DNA of 21,198 nt from an uncultured Paraprevotella sp. (GTDB taxonomy: Bacteria > Bacteroidota > Bacteroidia > Bacteroidales > Bacteroidaceae). Below are positions 1 to 6,401 of the stretch, piece by piece. The notes under the pieces are model-generated. The model did no database searches, was not told the DNA's origin, and saw only the letters and a program-made list of their open reading frames with translations. How positions within the stretch are numbered: the first letter of the stretch is position 1; each line of letters starts with the position of its first letter. Location of the stretch: the NCBI GenBank assembly GCA_900766785.1, contig CAAFWT010000088.1, positions 1 through 21,198 on the forward strand, in the 5' to 3' direction. Made by a program: the position numbers and the translations under genes.

Positions 1-76
1 TATAACCTTATCGGCAATGAAGGTAACAAATACTGAGCACACTGCTATAAATGGTAATCAATCGAAATGTCGGATG

Positions 77-95
77 ACCCAATCTTAATTTGGGT
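77..95. terminator. Small hairpin, possible weak terminator
   Basis: Arms ACCCAA (77-82) and TTGGGT (90-95) enclose a 7-nt loop. There is no following T-run on the plus strand, so terminator function is uncertain. It lies about 40 nt after the stop at 34-36 and upstream of the cysS promoter. It could equally be part of a mobile-element end. Confidence 0.3.
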
Positions 96-102
96 GGCGC
101 AT

Positions 103-116
103 TGACGAAGTCAGGA
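103..116 (-). repeat. 14-nt inverted repeat, left copy
   Basis: On the minus strand this reads TCCTGACTTCGTCA, identical over 14 nt to plus-strand positions 21080-21093 near the right edge. Both copies are in non-coding DNA and point away from the central gene block. The unit itself contains TGAC and GTCA arms around TTC. It may be an insertion-sequence terminus or a protein site; chance is not excluded. Confidence 0.35.
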
Positions 117-185
117 AAAGAATCTCTTCCTCCCATGTTTTTCTACTGAGCCGAAAGTTTTGATATTTGATATTTCTTCATCCTC

Positions 186-216
186 TTTGCCGTGAGGGAA
201 TTATGCCGTAACTTTG
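186..216 (+). promoter_or_regulatory. cysS promoter, Bacteroidetes -33/-7 type
   Basis: TTTG at 186-189 is followed after exactly 19 bp by TAACTTTG at 209-216, matching the known Bacteroidetes primary sigma consensus TTTG-N19-TAnnTTTG. Transcription should begin around 221-224, leaving a leader of roughly 55-60 nt before the ATG at 280. Because the promoter covers position 214, a TTG start there, which would keep the frame open, is ruled out. Confidence 0.8.
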
Positions 217-279
217 TCCGAGGCTTCGGGGACGTATGTGTGTCCTGGTTGCCAACAAACGATGAAACAGACAAAGATT

Positions 280-1779
280 ATGGAACAACCACTCATTATT
301 TATAATACACTCACGAGGCAGAAGGAACTCTTCCGGCCCCTGAACCCAGGACACGTGGGTATGTATGTATGCGGTCCCACTGTATATGGCGATGCTCATC
401 TGGGGCATGCGCGTCCGGCCATCACCTTCGACCTCCTCTTCAGATATCTGAGACACATAGGCTACAAGGTGCGCTATGTGCGTAATATCACCGATGTGGG
501 GCATCTGGAGCATGATGCTGATGAGGGTGAGGATAAGATAGCCAAGAAGGCACGTCTGGAGCAGTTGGAACCCATGGAGGTGGCCCAGTACTATACCAAT
601 CGCTTCCACCAGGCAATGGATGCCCTGGGATGTCTGCCTCCCAGCATCGAACCTCATGCCACAGGACATATCATCGAACAGGAGCAGCTGGTGCAGCAGA
701 TTTTGGATCATGGATATGCCTATGTGAGCAACGGCAGTGTGTACTTCGATGTGGAGAAGTACAACCGCGACCATCACTATGGCGTGCTCTCGGGACGTGA
801 CCTGGAGAACGTGAAGGATGCCAGCCGTGAACTGGCAGGAGTGGGTGAGAAACGCAATCAGGCCGACTTCGCCCTGTGGAAGGCTGCTCAGCCCGAGCAC
901 ATCATGAGATGGCCATCTCCCTGGAGCGAAGGATTCCCCGGATGGCACTGTGAATGTACGGCTATGGGCAGGAAATACCTGGGTGAGCATTTCGACATAC
1001 ACGGAGGAGGCATGGACCTGATATTCCCTCATCACGAATGTGAGATTGCTCAGGCTGTGGCAGCACAGGGAAGCCAGATGGTGCATTACTGGATACACAA
1101 CAACATGATCACCATAGATGGCAAGAAGATGGGCAAGAGTTACAACAACTTCATCACTCTGCCTCAGTTCTTCAGCGGCGAGCATCCTCTGCTTACCCAG
1201 CCCTATTCTCCCATGACCATTCGCTTCTTTATCCTGCAAGCCCATTACCGCAGCACCGTGGACTTTGGCAACGAGGCTCTGCAGGCTGCTGAGAAGGGTC
1301 TGGCCCGACTGATGGAGGGTATGAAGAACATAGGCCGCTTCCTGGAAGGACAGAAGGTGAAGGGACAGCCTGCAGTGGAGATGAAGTACGTGGACGAGCT
1401 CCGCAGCAAGCTCTATGATGCCATGAACGATGACCTGAACAGCCCCATCGTCATCAGTCACCTCTTTGATGCCTGCAGGGTGATAAATACCCTGGTGGAC
1501 AAGAAGGCCAGCATCACGGCAGATGTGGCTCAGGCACTCCATACACTGATGGATACCTTCGTGCATGACATCCTGGGCCTGACAGAGGAAACAGGTGCTG
1601 GCAACAAGGCGCGTGAAGAAGCTTTCGGTGCCGTGGTGAATATCCTGCTTGAGCAGCGTCAGCAGGCCAAGGCAGAGAAGAACTGGGCCTTGAGCGACCA
1701 GATTCGTGACCGGCTGGCTGAACTCGGGTTTGAAGTTAAGGATACCAAGGACGGCTTCTCGTGGTCGCTCAATAAGTAA
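280..1779 (+). CDS. cysS: Cysteinyl-tRNA synthetase
   Basis: This is a class I aminoacyl-tRNA synthetase that charges tRNA-Cys with cysteine in the cytoplasm. The 499-residue product has the family hallmarks: CGPTVYGDAHLGH near residues 31-43 (a zinc-ligand Cys plus the HIGH-like motif), WHCEC near 222-226, GGGMDLIFPHHECEIAQ near 242-258 with further zinc ligands, and a KMSKS-type loop written KMGKS at about 283-287, a variant I recall as common in this phylum. The C-terminal part (about 360-499) fits the helical DALR anticodon-side region. I chose the ATG at 280 because the protein then begins MEQPLIIYNTLT, as homologues do; an in-frame ATG at 262 would add six residues. The gene stands alone behind its own promoter and ends at a shared hairpin. 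Confidence 0.97.
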   Translation: MEQPLIIYNTLTRQKELFRPLNPGHVGMYVCGPTVYGDAHLGHARPAITFDLLFRYLRHIGYKVRYVRNITDVGHLEHDADEGEDKIAKKARLEQLEPMEVAQYYTNRFHQAMDALGCLPPSIEPHATGHIIEQEQLVQQILDHGYAYVSNGSVYFDVEKYNRDHHYGVLSGRDLENVKDASRELAGVGEKRNQADFALWKAAQPEHIMRWPSPWSEGFPGWHCECTAMGRKYLGEHFDIHGGGMDLIFPHHECEIAQAVAAQGSQMVHYWIHNNMITIDGKKMGKSYNNFITLPQFFSGEHPLLTQPYSPMTIRFFILQAHYRSTVDFGNEALQAAEKGLARLMEGMKNIGRFLEGQKVKGQPAVEMKYVDELRSKLYDAMNDDLNSPIVISHLFDACRVINTLVDKKASITADVAQALHTLMDTFVHDILGLTEETGAGNKAREEAFGAVVNILLEQRQQAKAEKNWALSDQIRDRLAELGFEVKDTKDGFSWSLNK

Positions 1780-1810
1780 GGTACTCGGACAGGCAGGAGA
1801 CCATACAGAA

Positions 1811-1853
1811 CAGAAATCCTCCATCAGGCATCATGCCGGGTGGAGGATTTCTG
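1811..1853. terminator. Convergent hairpin terminator overlapping the 3' end of the Fur gene
   Basis: CAGAAATCCTCCA at 1811-1823 pairs perfectly over 13 bp with TGGAGGATTTCTG at 1841-1853. Within the loop GGCA and TGCC (1827-1837) can form an inner stem. It sits between convergent cysS and the Fur-family gene and could stop transcription from both sides. T-runs are poor: the minus-strand side is followed by TTCTGT. The stop codon and last ten codons of the minus-strand gene lie inside the structure. Confidence 0.7.
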
Positions 1854-2273
1854 ATTGGATACGCCCTGACATGCAGGGCAGATGCCTTTTATCATGAGGC
1901 TGATACTGGTGGATACGAAACCTGGTGGCAGAGATACCTGCGGGGCAGGAATGTCATGCAGGCAATAGGTACGCTGGCATTCCATACAATAAAAATGCCC
2001 ATGCTGGTCATCGTGCTCGTGATGGTTCTCGCTGGTGCATAACTCATAGCGGAGCGCACCGCTGCCATCCTCGATAGCATGGATGAGATGATGCTGCAGG
2101 AAGATGGAGAGCGTGCGAAAGATGGTGCTTCTCTCCGCCGTGGGCATCTTCTCTTCCAACTCCTTCAGGGAGAGGGGGCGTATGCTGCGCTCCAGTTCCC
2201 GGTAGACAAGGAGCCTCATGGCCGTGGGTTTCACGCCTCGCTGCTCCATCCGCTGTTCGGTATCCTGATTCAT
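1824..2273 (-). CDS. Fur-family metal-dependent transcriptional regulator
   Basis: This 149-residue protein has the Fur fold order: an N-terminal winged helix (about 10-80, with AERSTIFRTLSIFLQHHLI as the recognition region) and a C-terminal metal and dimerisation domain. Visible metal-site residues are the His/Asp-rich stretch HHEHDDQHGHFYC (84-96), CMEC (96-99) and CPAC (132-135); paired CxxC motifs usually hold structural zinc in Fur, Zur and PerR proteins. Which metal or signal it senses cannot be told from this. It starts 11 bp after the stop of the nucleoside kinase gene on the same strand, so the two are probably cotranscribed. No clear Shine-Dalgarno sequence precedes the ATG. Its 3' end is buried in the hairpin shared with cysS. 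Confidence 0.9.
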   Translation of the reverse strand: MNQDTEQRMEQRGVKPTAMRLLVYRELERSIRPLSLKELEEKMPTAERSTIFRTLSIFLQHHLIHAIEDGSGALRYELCTSENHHEHDDQHGHFYCMECQRTYCLHDIPAPQVSLPPGFVSTSISLMIKGICPACQGVSNQKSSTRHDA

Positions 2274-2284
2274 GGCAAGGGGGA

Positions 2285-3943
2285 TTAGTACTTAAACGAG
2301 CTGCCTCCTGCAAACTCACGCAGCAGAGAGGTGGGAGGAACCTGGTCCTCGGGTACGATGCGGAAATATCGGAGGAAACGTCTCAAGCGGCTGGCTTCGG
2401 CATATTCCGGTTCACGCTCTGCCACCTGTTCCAGGATGGGCATCACCTGCTCGCGGATGACTCCCAGTTCGTAGAGCAATGCGCTGTTGAAGGTGGCGTC
2501 AGCCAATTCCTGGAATGGCATCACCCATTTCTCCTCGCCTGCAGCCACGCTGGGTTGCCTGTGTATGGTCTCCCGTGCCGAATATCCCCGGTACTTATAG
2601 TCGCGTACGATTCTGCGCAGCAGTCTGATATCCTCTGTGGGGATGTGATTGTGATCGTCCAGCTGGATGGTGGTGAGTGCAGATACGTAGATACGGTATT
2701 TCTTGTCGTCGGGCACCATTTGTGAGAGAATGGGGTTGAGTGCATGCAACCCCTCCATGATGATGATGTCATCTTTGCCGATGTGCAGCTTGCGGCCTTC
2801 GAACACCCTTTCGCCCGATGGGAAATCATACCTGGGCAGTTCCACCTCCTGTCCCTGCAGGAGTGCATTCATCTGCTGATTGAAGAAGTCGGTGTCTACG
2901 GCACCTATGCATTCAAAGTCATACTCTCCGTTCTCGTCCTTGGGCGTGTCCACCCTGTTGACAAAGTAATCGTCGGTAGAGAGCGTGTGTGGTCTCAGTC
3001 CGCAAGCCATAAGCAGAATGGCCAGTCGCTTGGCCGTGGTGGTCTTACCGCTACTGCTTGGTCCCGCTATCAGTACCAGCTTGGCCCCTCGCTCAGCTAT
3101 CTCATCGGCAATGTTGGAGAGCTTCTTGTCCTGCAAGGCCTCGCTCACGTTGATGAGCTGTGTGCTTTCGCCCTTCAGCACCATCTGGTTGAATTCTCCC
3201 ACGGTACGTACTCCCAGGATGTTCTGCCACTTGCGATGCTCGCGCATGACGTCCAGCATCTTGTCCTGTGGGGTGAGAGGTTCCAGCAGTGCGGGATTCT
3301 TTATCATGGGGATACGCAGGAGCAGACCGTCATAGAAGGGCATGAGGTCAAAGAGGTGAAGCAGTCCGGTGCGGGTGAGCAGACATCCGTAGAAGTAGTC
3401 CACCGTCTGGTCGAGCTGGTAGTAATAGGTGTACAGGTTGTTTTGGCTTTCCAGGAGCTGTACCTTACTGGTCATCCCCTTGCTCTGGAACATGCTGATG
3501 GCCTCCTCGATGGGACACTGTATGCGGCGGATGGGCATGTCGGCATCTATGATTTCCTGCATGCGTCTTCTGATGTTCTCCACCATCTGGTGGGTAACAG
3601 TCTCCCCCGTGTGCAGTTCACAGTAGAAACCTCTGCTCACACAATCTCCGATGATGAGCTGTGCCGAGGGGTAGAGGTCCTCCACCGCTTTGGCCAGCAC
3701 AAAGAAGAGCGTGCGTGAATAGGTGTACATGCCCGAGGGTGACTGCAAAGAGAGGAACAGCACGTCCTTGTTGTTATAGAACCGGTAATTCATCCCCTGC
3801 ACCTTGTTGTTCACTGTGGCTGCAATGGGTCCGAAATCCATCTGTAATCCAGTCTTCTGATACACGTCATAGAGTGAACTGCCAAAGGGAACGGATATCT
3901 TACTGTGATTATTCTTGCATCTGATGGTCAGCATGTTGGTCAT
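2285..3943 (-). CDS. Uridine kinase-like nucleoside kinase with ThrRS-like N-terminal domains
   Basis: The 552-residue product is a two-part protein. Residues 1 to about 230 resemble the TGS and second additional domain of threonyl-tRNA synthetase (TIRCKNNHSKISVPFGSSL at the start; HTGETVTHQMVENIRRRM near 111-128). Residues about 285-500 form a P-loop kinase of the uridine kinase/phosphoribulokinase family: Walker A GPSSSGKTT at 294-302, TDDYF at 323-327, and IIMEGLHALN near 394-403. Family knowledge suggests ATP-dependent phosphorylation of a nucleoside such as uridine or cytidine; the role of the synthetase-like part is not known to me. An in-frame ATG at 3934 is an alternative start. It lies 11 bp upstream of the Fur-family gene and 116 bp downstream of the sirtuin gene, with no promoter recognised in that gap. 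Confidence 0.9.
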   Translation of the reverse strand: MTNMLTIRCKNNHSKISVPFGSSLYDVYQKTGLQMDFGPIAATVNNKVQGMNYRFYNNKDVLFLSLQSPSGMYTYSRTLFFVLAKAVEDLYPSAQLIIGDCVSRGFYCELHTGETVTHQMVENIRRRMQEIIDADMPIRRIQCPIEEAISMFQSKGMTSKVQLLESQNNLYTYYYQLDQTVDYFYGCLLTRTGLLHLFDLMPFYDGLLLRIPMIKNPALLEPLTPQDKMLDVMREHRKWQNILGVRTVGEFNQMVLKGESTQLINVSEALQDKKLSNIADEIAERGAKLVLIAGPSSSGKTTTAKRLAILLMACGLRPHTLSTDDYFVNRVDTPKDENGEYDFECIGAVDTDFFNQQMNALLQGQEVELPRYDFPSGERVFEGRKLHIGKDDIIIMEGLHALNPILSQMVPDDKKYRIYVSALTTIQLDDHNHIPTEDIRLLRRIVRDYKYRGYSARETIHRQPSVAAGEEKWVMPFQELADATFNSALLYELGVIREQVMPILEQVAEREPEYAEASRLRRFLRYFRIVPEDQVPPTSLLREFAGGSSFKY

Positions 3944-4059
3944 GGGCTGTATGTCTTTTTTATGTCTCTCCCATGTGCCTGCCTCGGAATGGTCCTTGGC
4001 ATGCAGTATGGGTGTGTGTGGTGATTGTTTGCTTTCAGTATGGGGATACGTATGTGGCG

Positions 4060-4752
4060 TCAGAGTTTCCGGATGAGTTCTCTCATCCCTTCGCTGGCCC
4101 CTTTCATGATGTGCTCAAAGGGACGGTCGGCATTCCACTCCACGGGCTTGGGGTCTATCAGATAGATGGGTGCGCTGTGAGGGACAAAGCGTGTGAGTCC
4201 GGCTGCGGGATATACATTGAGACTGGTGCCGATGACAATCATCATCTCTGCCCTCTGACAAAGTTCGATGGCAGGCTCTATTTGCGGCACCGATTCTCCA
4301 AACCATACGATGAAGGGGCGCAACTGACTGCCGTCCTCGGCCTTGTCGCCTATGTGCACAAGGGGATTTTCGGCACTGAGCGTGCGTATCTGCCGGGGAT
4401 TATTGGGGTCTCTGCTGCTGGTCACTTTCATCAGTTCACCATGCAGATGCAGGACGTGTGTACTGCCAGCCCGTTCGTGCAGGTCGTCCACATTCTGTGT
4501 GATGACATCCACCTGGTGTCCCATCTGTTCCAGCTGAGCCACCAGCAGATGCCCTTGGCATGGCTTGGCAGTAAGCAGTTCCTGGCGACGTGTGTTGTAG
4601 AAGTCCGTCACAAGGGCAGGGTTGCGCATCCATCCCTCCGGAGTGGCCACATCGTTCACATCGTAAGTGTCCCATAACCCACCGCTATCACGGAAGGTGC
4701 TGATTCCACTTTCCGCACTCATGCCAGCACCAGTCAGTATCACTATTCTCAT
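4060..4752 (-). CDS. cobB: SIR2-family NAD-dependent protein deacylase (CobB-like)
   Basis: Sirtuins remove acyl groups from lysines using NAD. With the ATG at 4752 the protein has 230 residues and opens RIVILTGAGMSAESGIS (NAD site), followed by TFRDSGGLW, TQNVDDLHERAGS (85-97), LHLHGEL with catalytic His104, and GTSLNVYPAAG (175-185). Tyr52 and Arg55 in FYNTRR match the Y-x-x-R pair of class III sirtuins such as E. coli CobB and human SIRT5, which favour succinyl- and malonyl-lysine. The usual four zinc cysteines after the catalytic His are absent: only one Cys (165) lies between His104 and the GTSLN motif. A TTG six bases upstream would add two residues; I prefer ATG. It reads away from the FKBP cluster and toward the nucleoside kinase. 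Confidence 0.93.
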   Translation of the reverse strand: MRIVILTGAGMSAESGISTFRDSGGLWDTYDVNDVATPEGWMRNPALVTDFYNTRRQELLTAKPCQGHLLVAQLEQMGHQVDVITQNVDDLHERAGSTHVLHLHGELMKVTSSRDPNNPRQIRTLSAENPLVHIGDKAEDGSQLRPFIVWFGESVPQIEPAIELCQRAEMMIVIGTSLNVYPAAGLTRFVPHSAPIYLIDPKPVEWNADRPFEHIMKGASEGMRELIRKL

Positions 4753-4775
4753 GTCCAAGGCCTTTTTGTCTTTTG

Positions 4776-4783
4776 CAAAAATA
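4776..4783 (-). promoter_or_regulatory. Candidate -7 element for the sirtuin gene
   Basis: The minus strand reads TATTTTTG, matching TAnnTTTG, ending 23 bp before the ATG at 4752. No good -33 TTTG is found at 18-20 bp. The surrounding 4771-4780 is the palindrome TTTTGCAAAA, which may be incidental in this AT-rich divergent region. Confidence 0.5.
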
Positions 4784-4827
4784 TGAAAAAAAGAAACGCG
4801 TGAGGCCGTGGGTTGGGGAAAATATCG

Positions 4828-4861
4828 TAATTTTGCGCCACTGATAAATATAATAGGTATA
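4828..4861 (+). promoter_or_regulatory. Candidate -7 element and AT-rich leader of the FKBP cluster
   Basis: TAATTTTG at 4828-4835 matches TAnnTTTG, 44 bp before the ATG at 4880. A -33 box is not evident at the right spacing. The leader contains ATATAATAGGTATA (4848-4861), a 14-nt string found again at 9920-9933, also 17-18 nt before a start codon. Confidence 0.55.
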
Positions 4862-4879
4862 AATAGTTAATAAACGCGT

Positions 4880-5467
4880 ATGAACAAAATCAGTTATGCA
4901 CTGGGTCTTGGCATCGCTCAGCAGCTCAAGAGCATGGGTATCGAGGACTTCTCTGTGGAGGACTTTAGCCAGAGCGTGAGCGACATACTGTCCGGCAAGA
5001 CTCCAGCCATGACGAGCCGTGAGGCACAGGAACTGCTCAGCGAGTATTTCCAGAAGAAGCAGAAAGAGCAGGCCCAGAAGGCCATTGCTGAAGGAAGGGA
5101 TTTTCTGGAGGCCAATGCCAAGCGTGAAGGTGTGGTGCAGACCAAGAGCGGTTTGCAGTATGAGGTACTTTCTGAGGGTAAGGGCGAGCGCAGCCCGAAG
5201 GCAACAGACACGGTGCTGTGTCATTATGAAGGTCGCCTCGTGTCAGGTAAGGTCTTCGACAGCTCCTATGAGCGCAATCAGCCTGCCGAGTTTGGGCTCA
5301 ATCAGGTGATACCCGGATGGACCGAAGGACTTCAGCTCATGAGCGAAGGTGCCAAGTACCGTTTCTATATCCCCTATCTGCTGGGATATGGCGAGCAGGG
5401 AGCAGGCCCCTCCATACCTCCTTACAGTACGCTCATCTTTGATGTGGAACTGATCAAGGTGAAGTAA
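4880..5467 (+). CDS. FKBP-type peptidyl-prolyl isomerase, cytoplasmic
   Basis: FKBPs catalyse cis-trans isomerisation of Xaa-Pro bonds and often act as chaperones. The 195-residue product has an N-terminal helical FKBP_N-like region (about 1-80, containing SYALGLGIAQQLKSMG) and a C-terminal catalytic domain (about 90-195). Residues equivalent to the FKBP12 pocket are present: Tyr116 (HYEG), Phe126-Asp127 (VFDSS), Val143-Ile144 and Trp147 (QVIPGW), Tyr170 and Phe187. There is no signal peptide, so it should stay in the cytoplasm. It resembles FklB of E. coli in size and architecture. It is the first of three FKBP genes on the same strand; 40 bp separate it from the next. It carries one copy of the N-terminal helical unit that its two neighbours appear to carry twice. 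Confidence 0.95.
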   Translation: MNKISYALGLGIAQQLKSMGIEDFSVEDFSQSVSDILSGKTPAMTSREAQELLSEYFQKKQKEQAQKAIAEGRDFLEANAKREGVVQTKSGLQYEVLSEGKGERSPKATDTVLCHYEGRLVSGKVFDSSYERNQPAEFGLNQVIPGWTEGLQLMSEGAKYRFYIPYLLGYGEQGAGPSIPPYSTLIFDVELIKVK

Positions 5468-5507
5468 AATACATCGCAATCACAATAAACACAATATTTA
5501 TTACGAC

Positions 5508-6377
5508 ATGAAAAAGATTTCTATTCTGGCTGTGGCAGCCATCGCTGCTGCTATGGTTTCTTGCGGAAACGGAACTCCCAAGGCAGACATCAAGACAGAC
5601 ATCGATACCCTGAGTTATGCTGTGGGTATGGCACAGACTCGTGGACTGAAGGAGTATCTGGTACAGCGCATGGGTATGGATACCGCTTACATCGATGACT
5701 TCGTGAAGGGACTCAACGAGTCAGTAAATGCAGGTGACGACAAGAAGAAGGCTGCTTACTATGCAGGTTTGCAGATTGGTCAGCAGATCAGCCAGCAGAT
5801 GATCAAGGGTCTGAACTATGAACTGTTTGGCGAAGACAGCACTCAGACTGTAAGCCTGAACAACTTCATGGCTGGCTTTGTGGCTGCAACCACTGGCAAG
5901 GGTGAACTGATGACCTTGGATTCTGCTGCCGTACTTGCAGAGACCATGATGGTTACCATCAAGGACAAGCAGATCAACGAGCGTTATGCCGACAACAAGG
6001 TTGCCTCTGAGAAGTTCATGGCCGAGATAGCCAAGAAGGAAGGCATCCAGACTCTGGGCGACGGCATCTATTATGAGGTAATCACAGAAGGCAAAGGCGA
6101 GATTCCTGCCGACACCGACCGCGTGAAGGTGGACTACGAGGGAACTCTTATCAACGACTCTGTGTTTGACAGCAGCTACAAGCGTGGTGAGCCCACCACA
6201 TTCATGTGCAAGCAGGTGATTCCCGGATGGACCAAGGCTCTCACACATATGCCTGTGGGCTCTACCTGGAAGGTATATATTCCTCAGGAGCAGGCTTACG
6301 GTTCACAGGACCGTGGCATGATTAAGCCCTTCTCTGCTTTGGTATTCAAGATTGAACTTCACAGCATCGAGAAGTAA
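5508..6377 (+). CDS. FKBP-type peptidyl-prolyl isomerase, predicted lipoprotein
   Basis: This 289-residue protein begins with a lipoprotein signal (ISILAVAAIAAAMVSC, lipidated Cys19). Two helical units follow: one around 36-72 (SYAVGMAQTRGLKEYL, DDFVKG) and a second around 84-128 (YYAGLQIGQQISQQM, NNFMAGF), then the catalytic domain from about 185 to 289. Active-pocket equivalents are Tyr210, Phe220-Asp221, Val237-Ile238, Trp241, Tyr264 and Phe280, all retained. By analogy with FkpA and Mip it should help folding of envelope proteins. After Cys19 the sequence is GNGTPK, without an acidic lipoprotein-export signal, so I infer it faces the periplasm rather than the cell surface. It is 24 bp from the next FKBP gene and probably cotranscribed with both neighbours. 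Confidence 0.95.
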   Translation: MKKISILAVAAIAAAMVSCGNGTPKADIKTDIDTLSYAVGMAQTRGLKEYLVQRMGMDTAYIDDFVKGLNESVNAGDDKKKAAYYAGLQIGQQISQQMIKGLNYELFGEDSTQTVSLNNFMAGFVAATTGKGELMTLDSAAVLAETMMVTIKDKQINERYADNKVASEKFMAEIAKKEGIQTLGDGIYYEVITEGKGEIPADTDRVKVDYEGTLINDSVFDSSYKRGEPTTFMCKQVIPGWTKALTHMPVGSTWKVYIPQEQAYGSQDRGMIKPFSALVFKIELHSIEK

Positions 6378-6401
6378 TTGTCATCCTGAAAGGGGCAAAC
6401 A

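Larger units (their letters stand above)
1..185. other. Left-edge non-coding region, possible tail of an upstream gene
   Basis: No convincing gene is visible here. Frame 1 on the plus strand is open for 11 codons (reads YNLIGNEGNKY) before a TGA at 34-36, so positions 1-36 could be the C terminus of a protein that begins left of the window; this is too short to identify. The remainder is AT-rich and holds a hairpin (77-95) and a 14-nt sequence (103-116) that recurs inverted near the right edge. Confidence 0.4.

Noticed and set aside
214..279. Extension of cysS to a TTG at 214, adding a CPGC-containing stretch
   Set aside because: The TTG is inside the -7 element TAACTTTG, so it cannot be in the transcript, and homologues start near MEQ.
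1134..1148. KMGKS instead of KMSKS in CysS as a sign of a defective enzyme
   Set aside because: I recall KMGKS as a normal variant in Bacteroidetes CysS, and the zinc site and HIGH motif are intact.
178..1824. A 548-codon open frame on the minus strand, antisense to cysS
   Set aside because: Its translation is rich in His, Leu and Cys with no recognisable motif, and it exactly shadows a clear cysS frame; the codon bias of the real gene keeps the antisense frame open.
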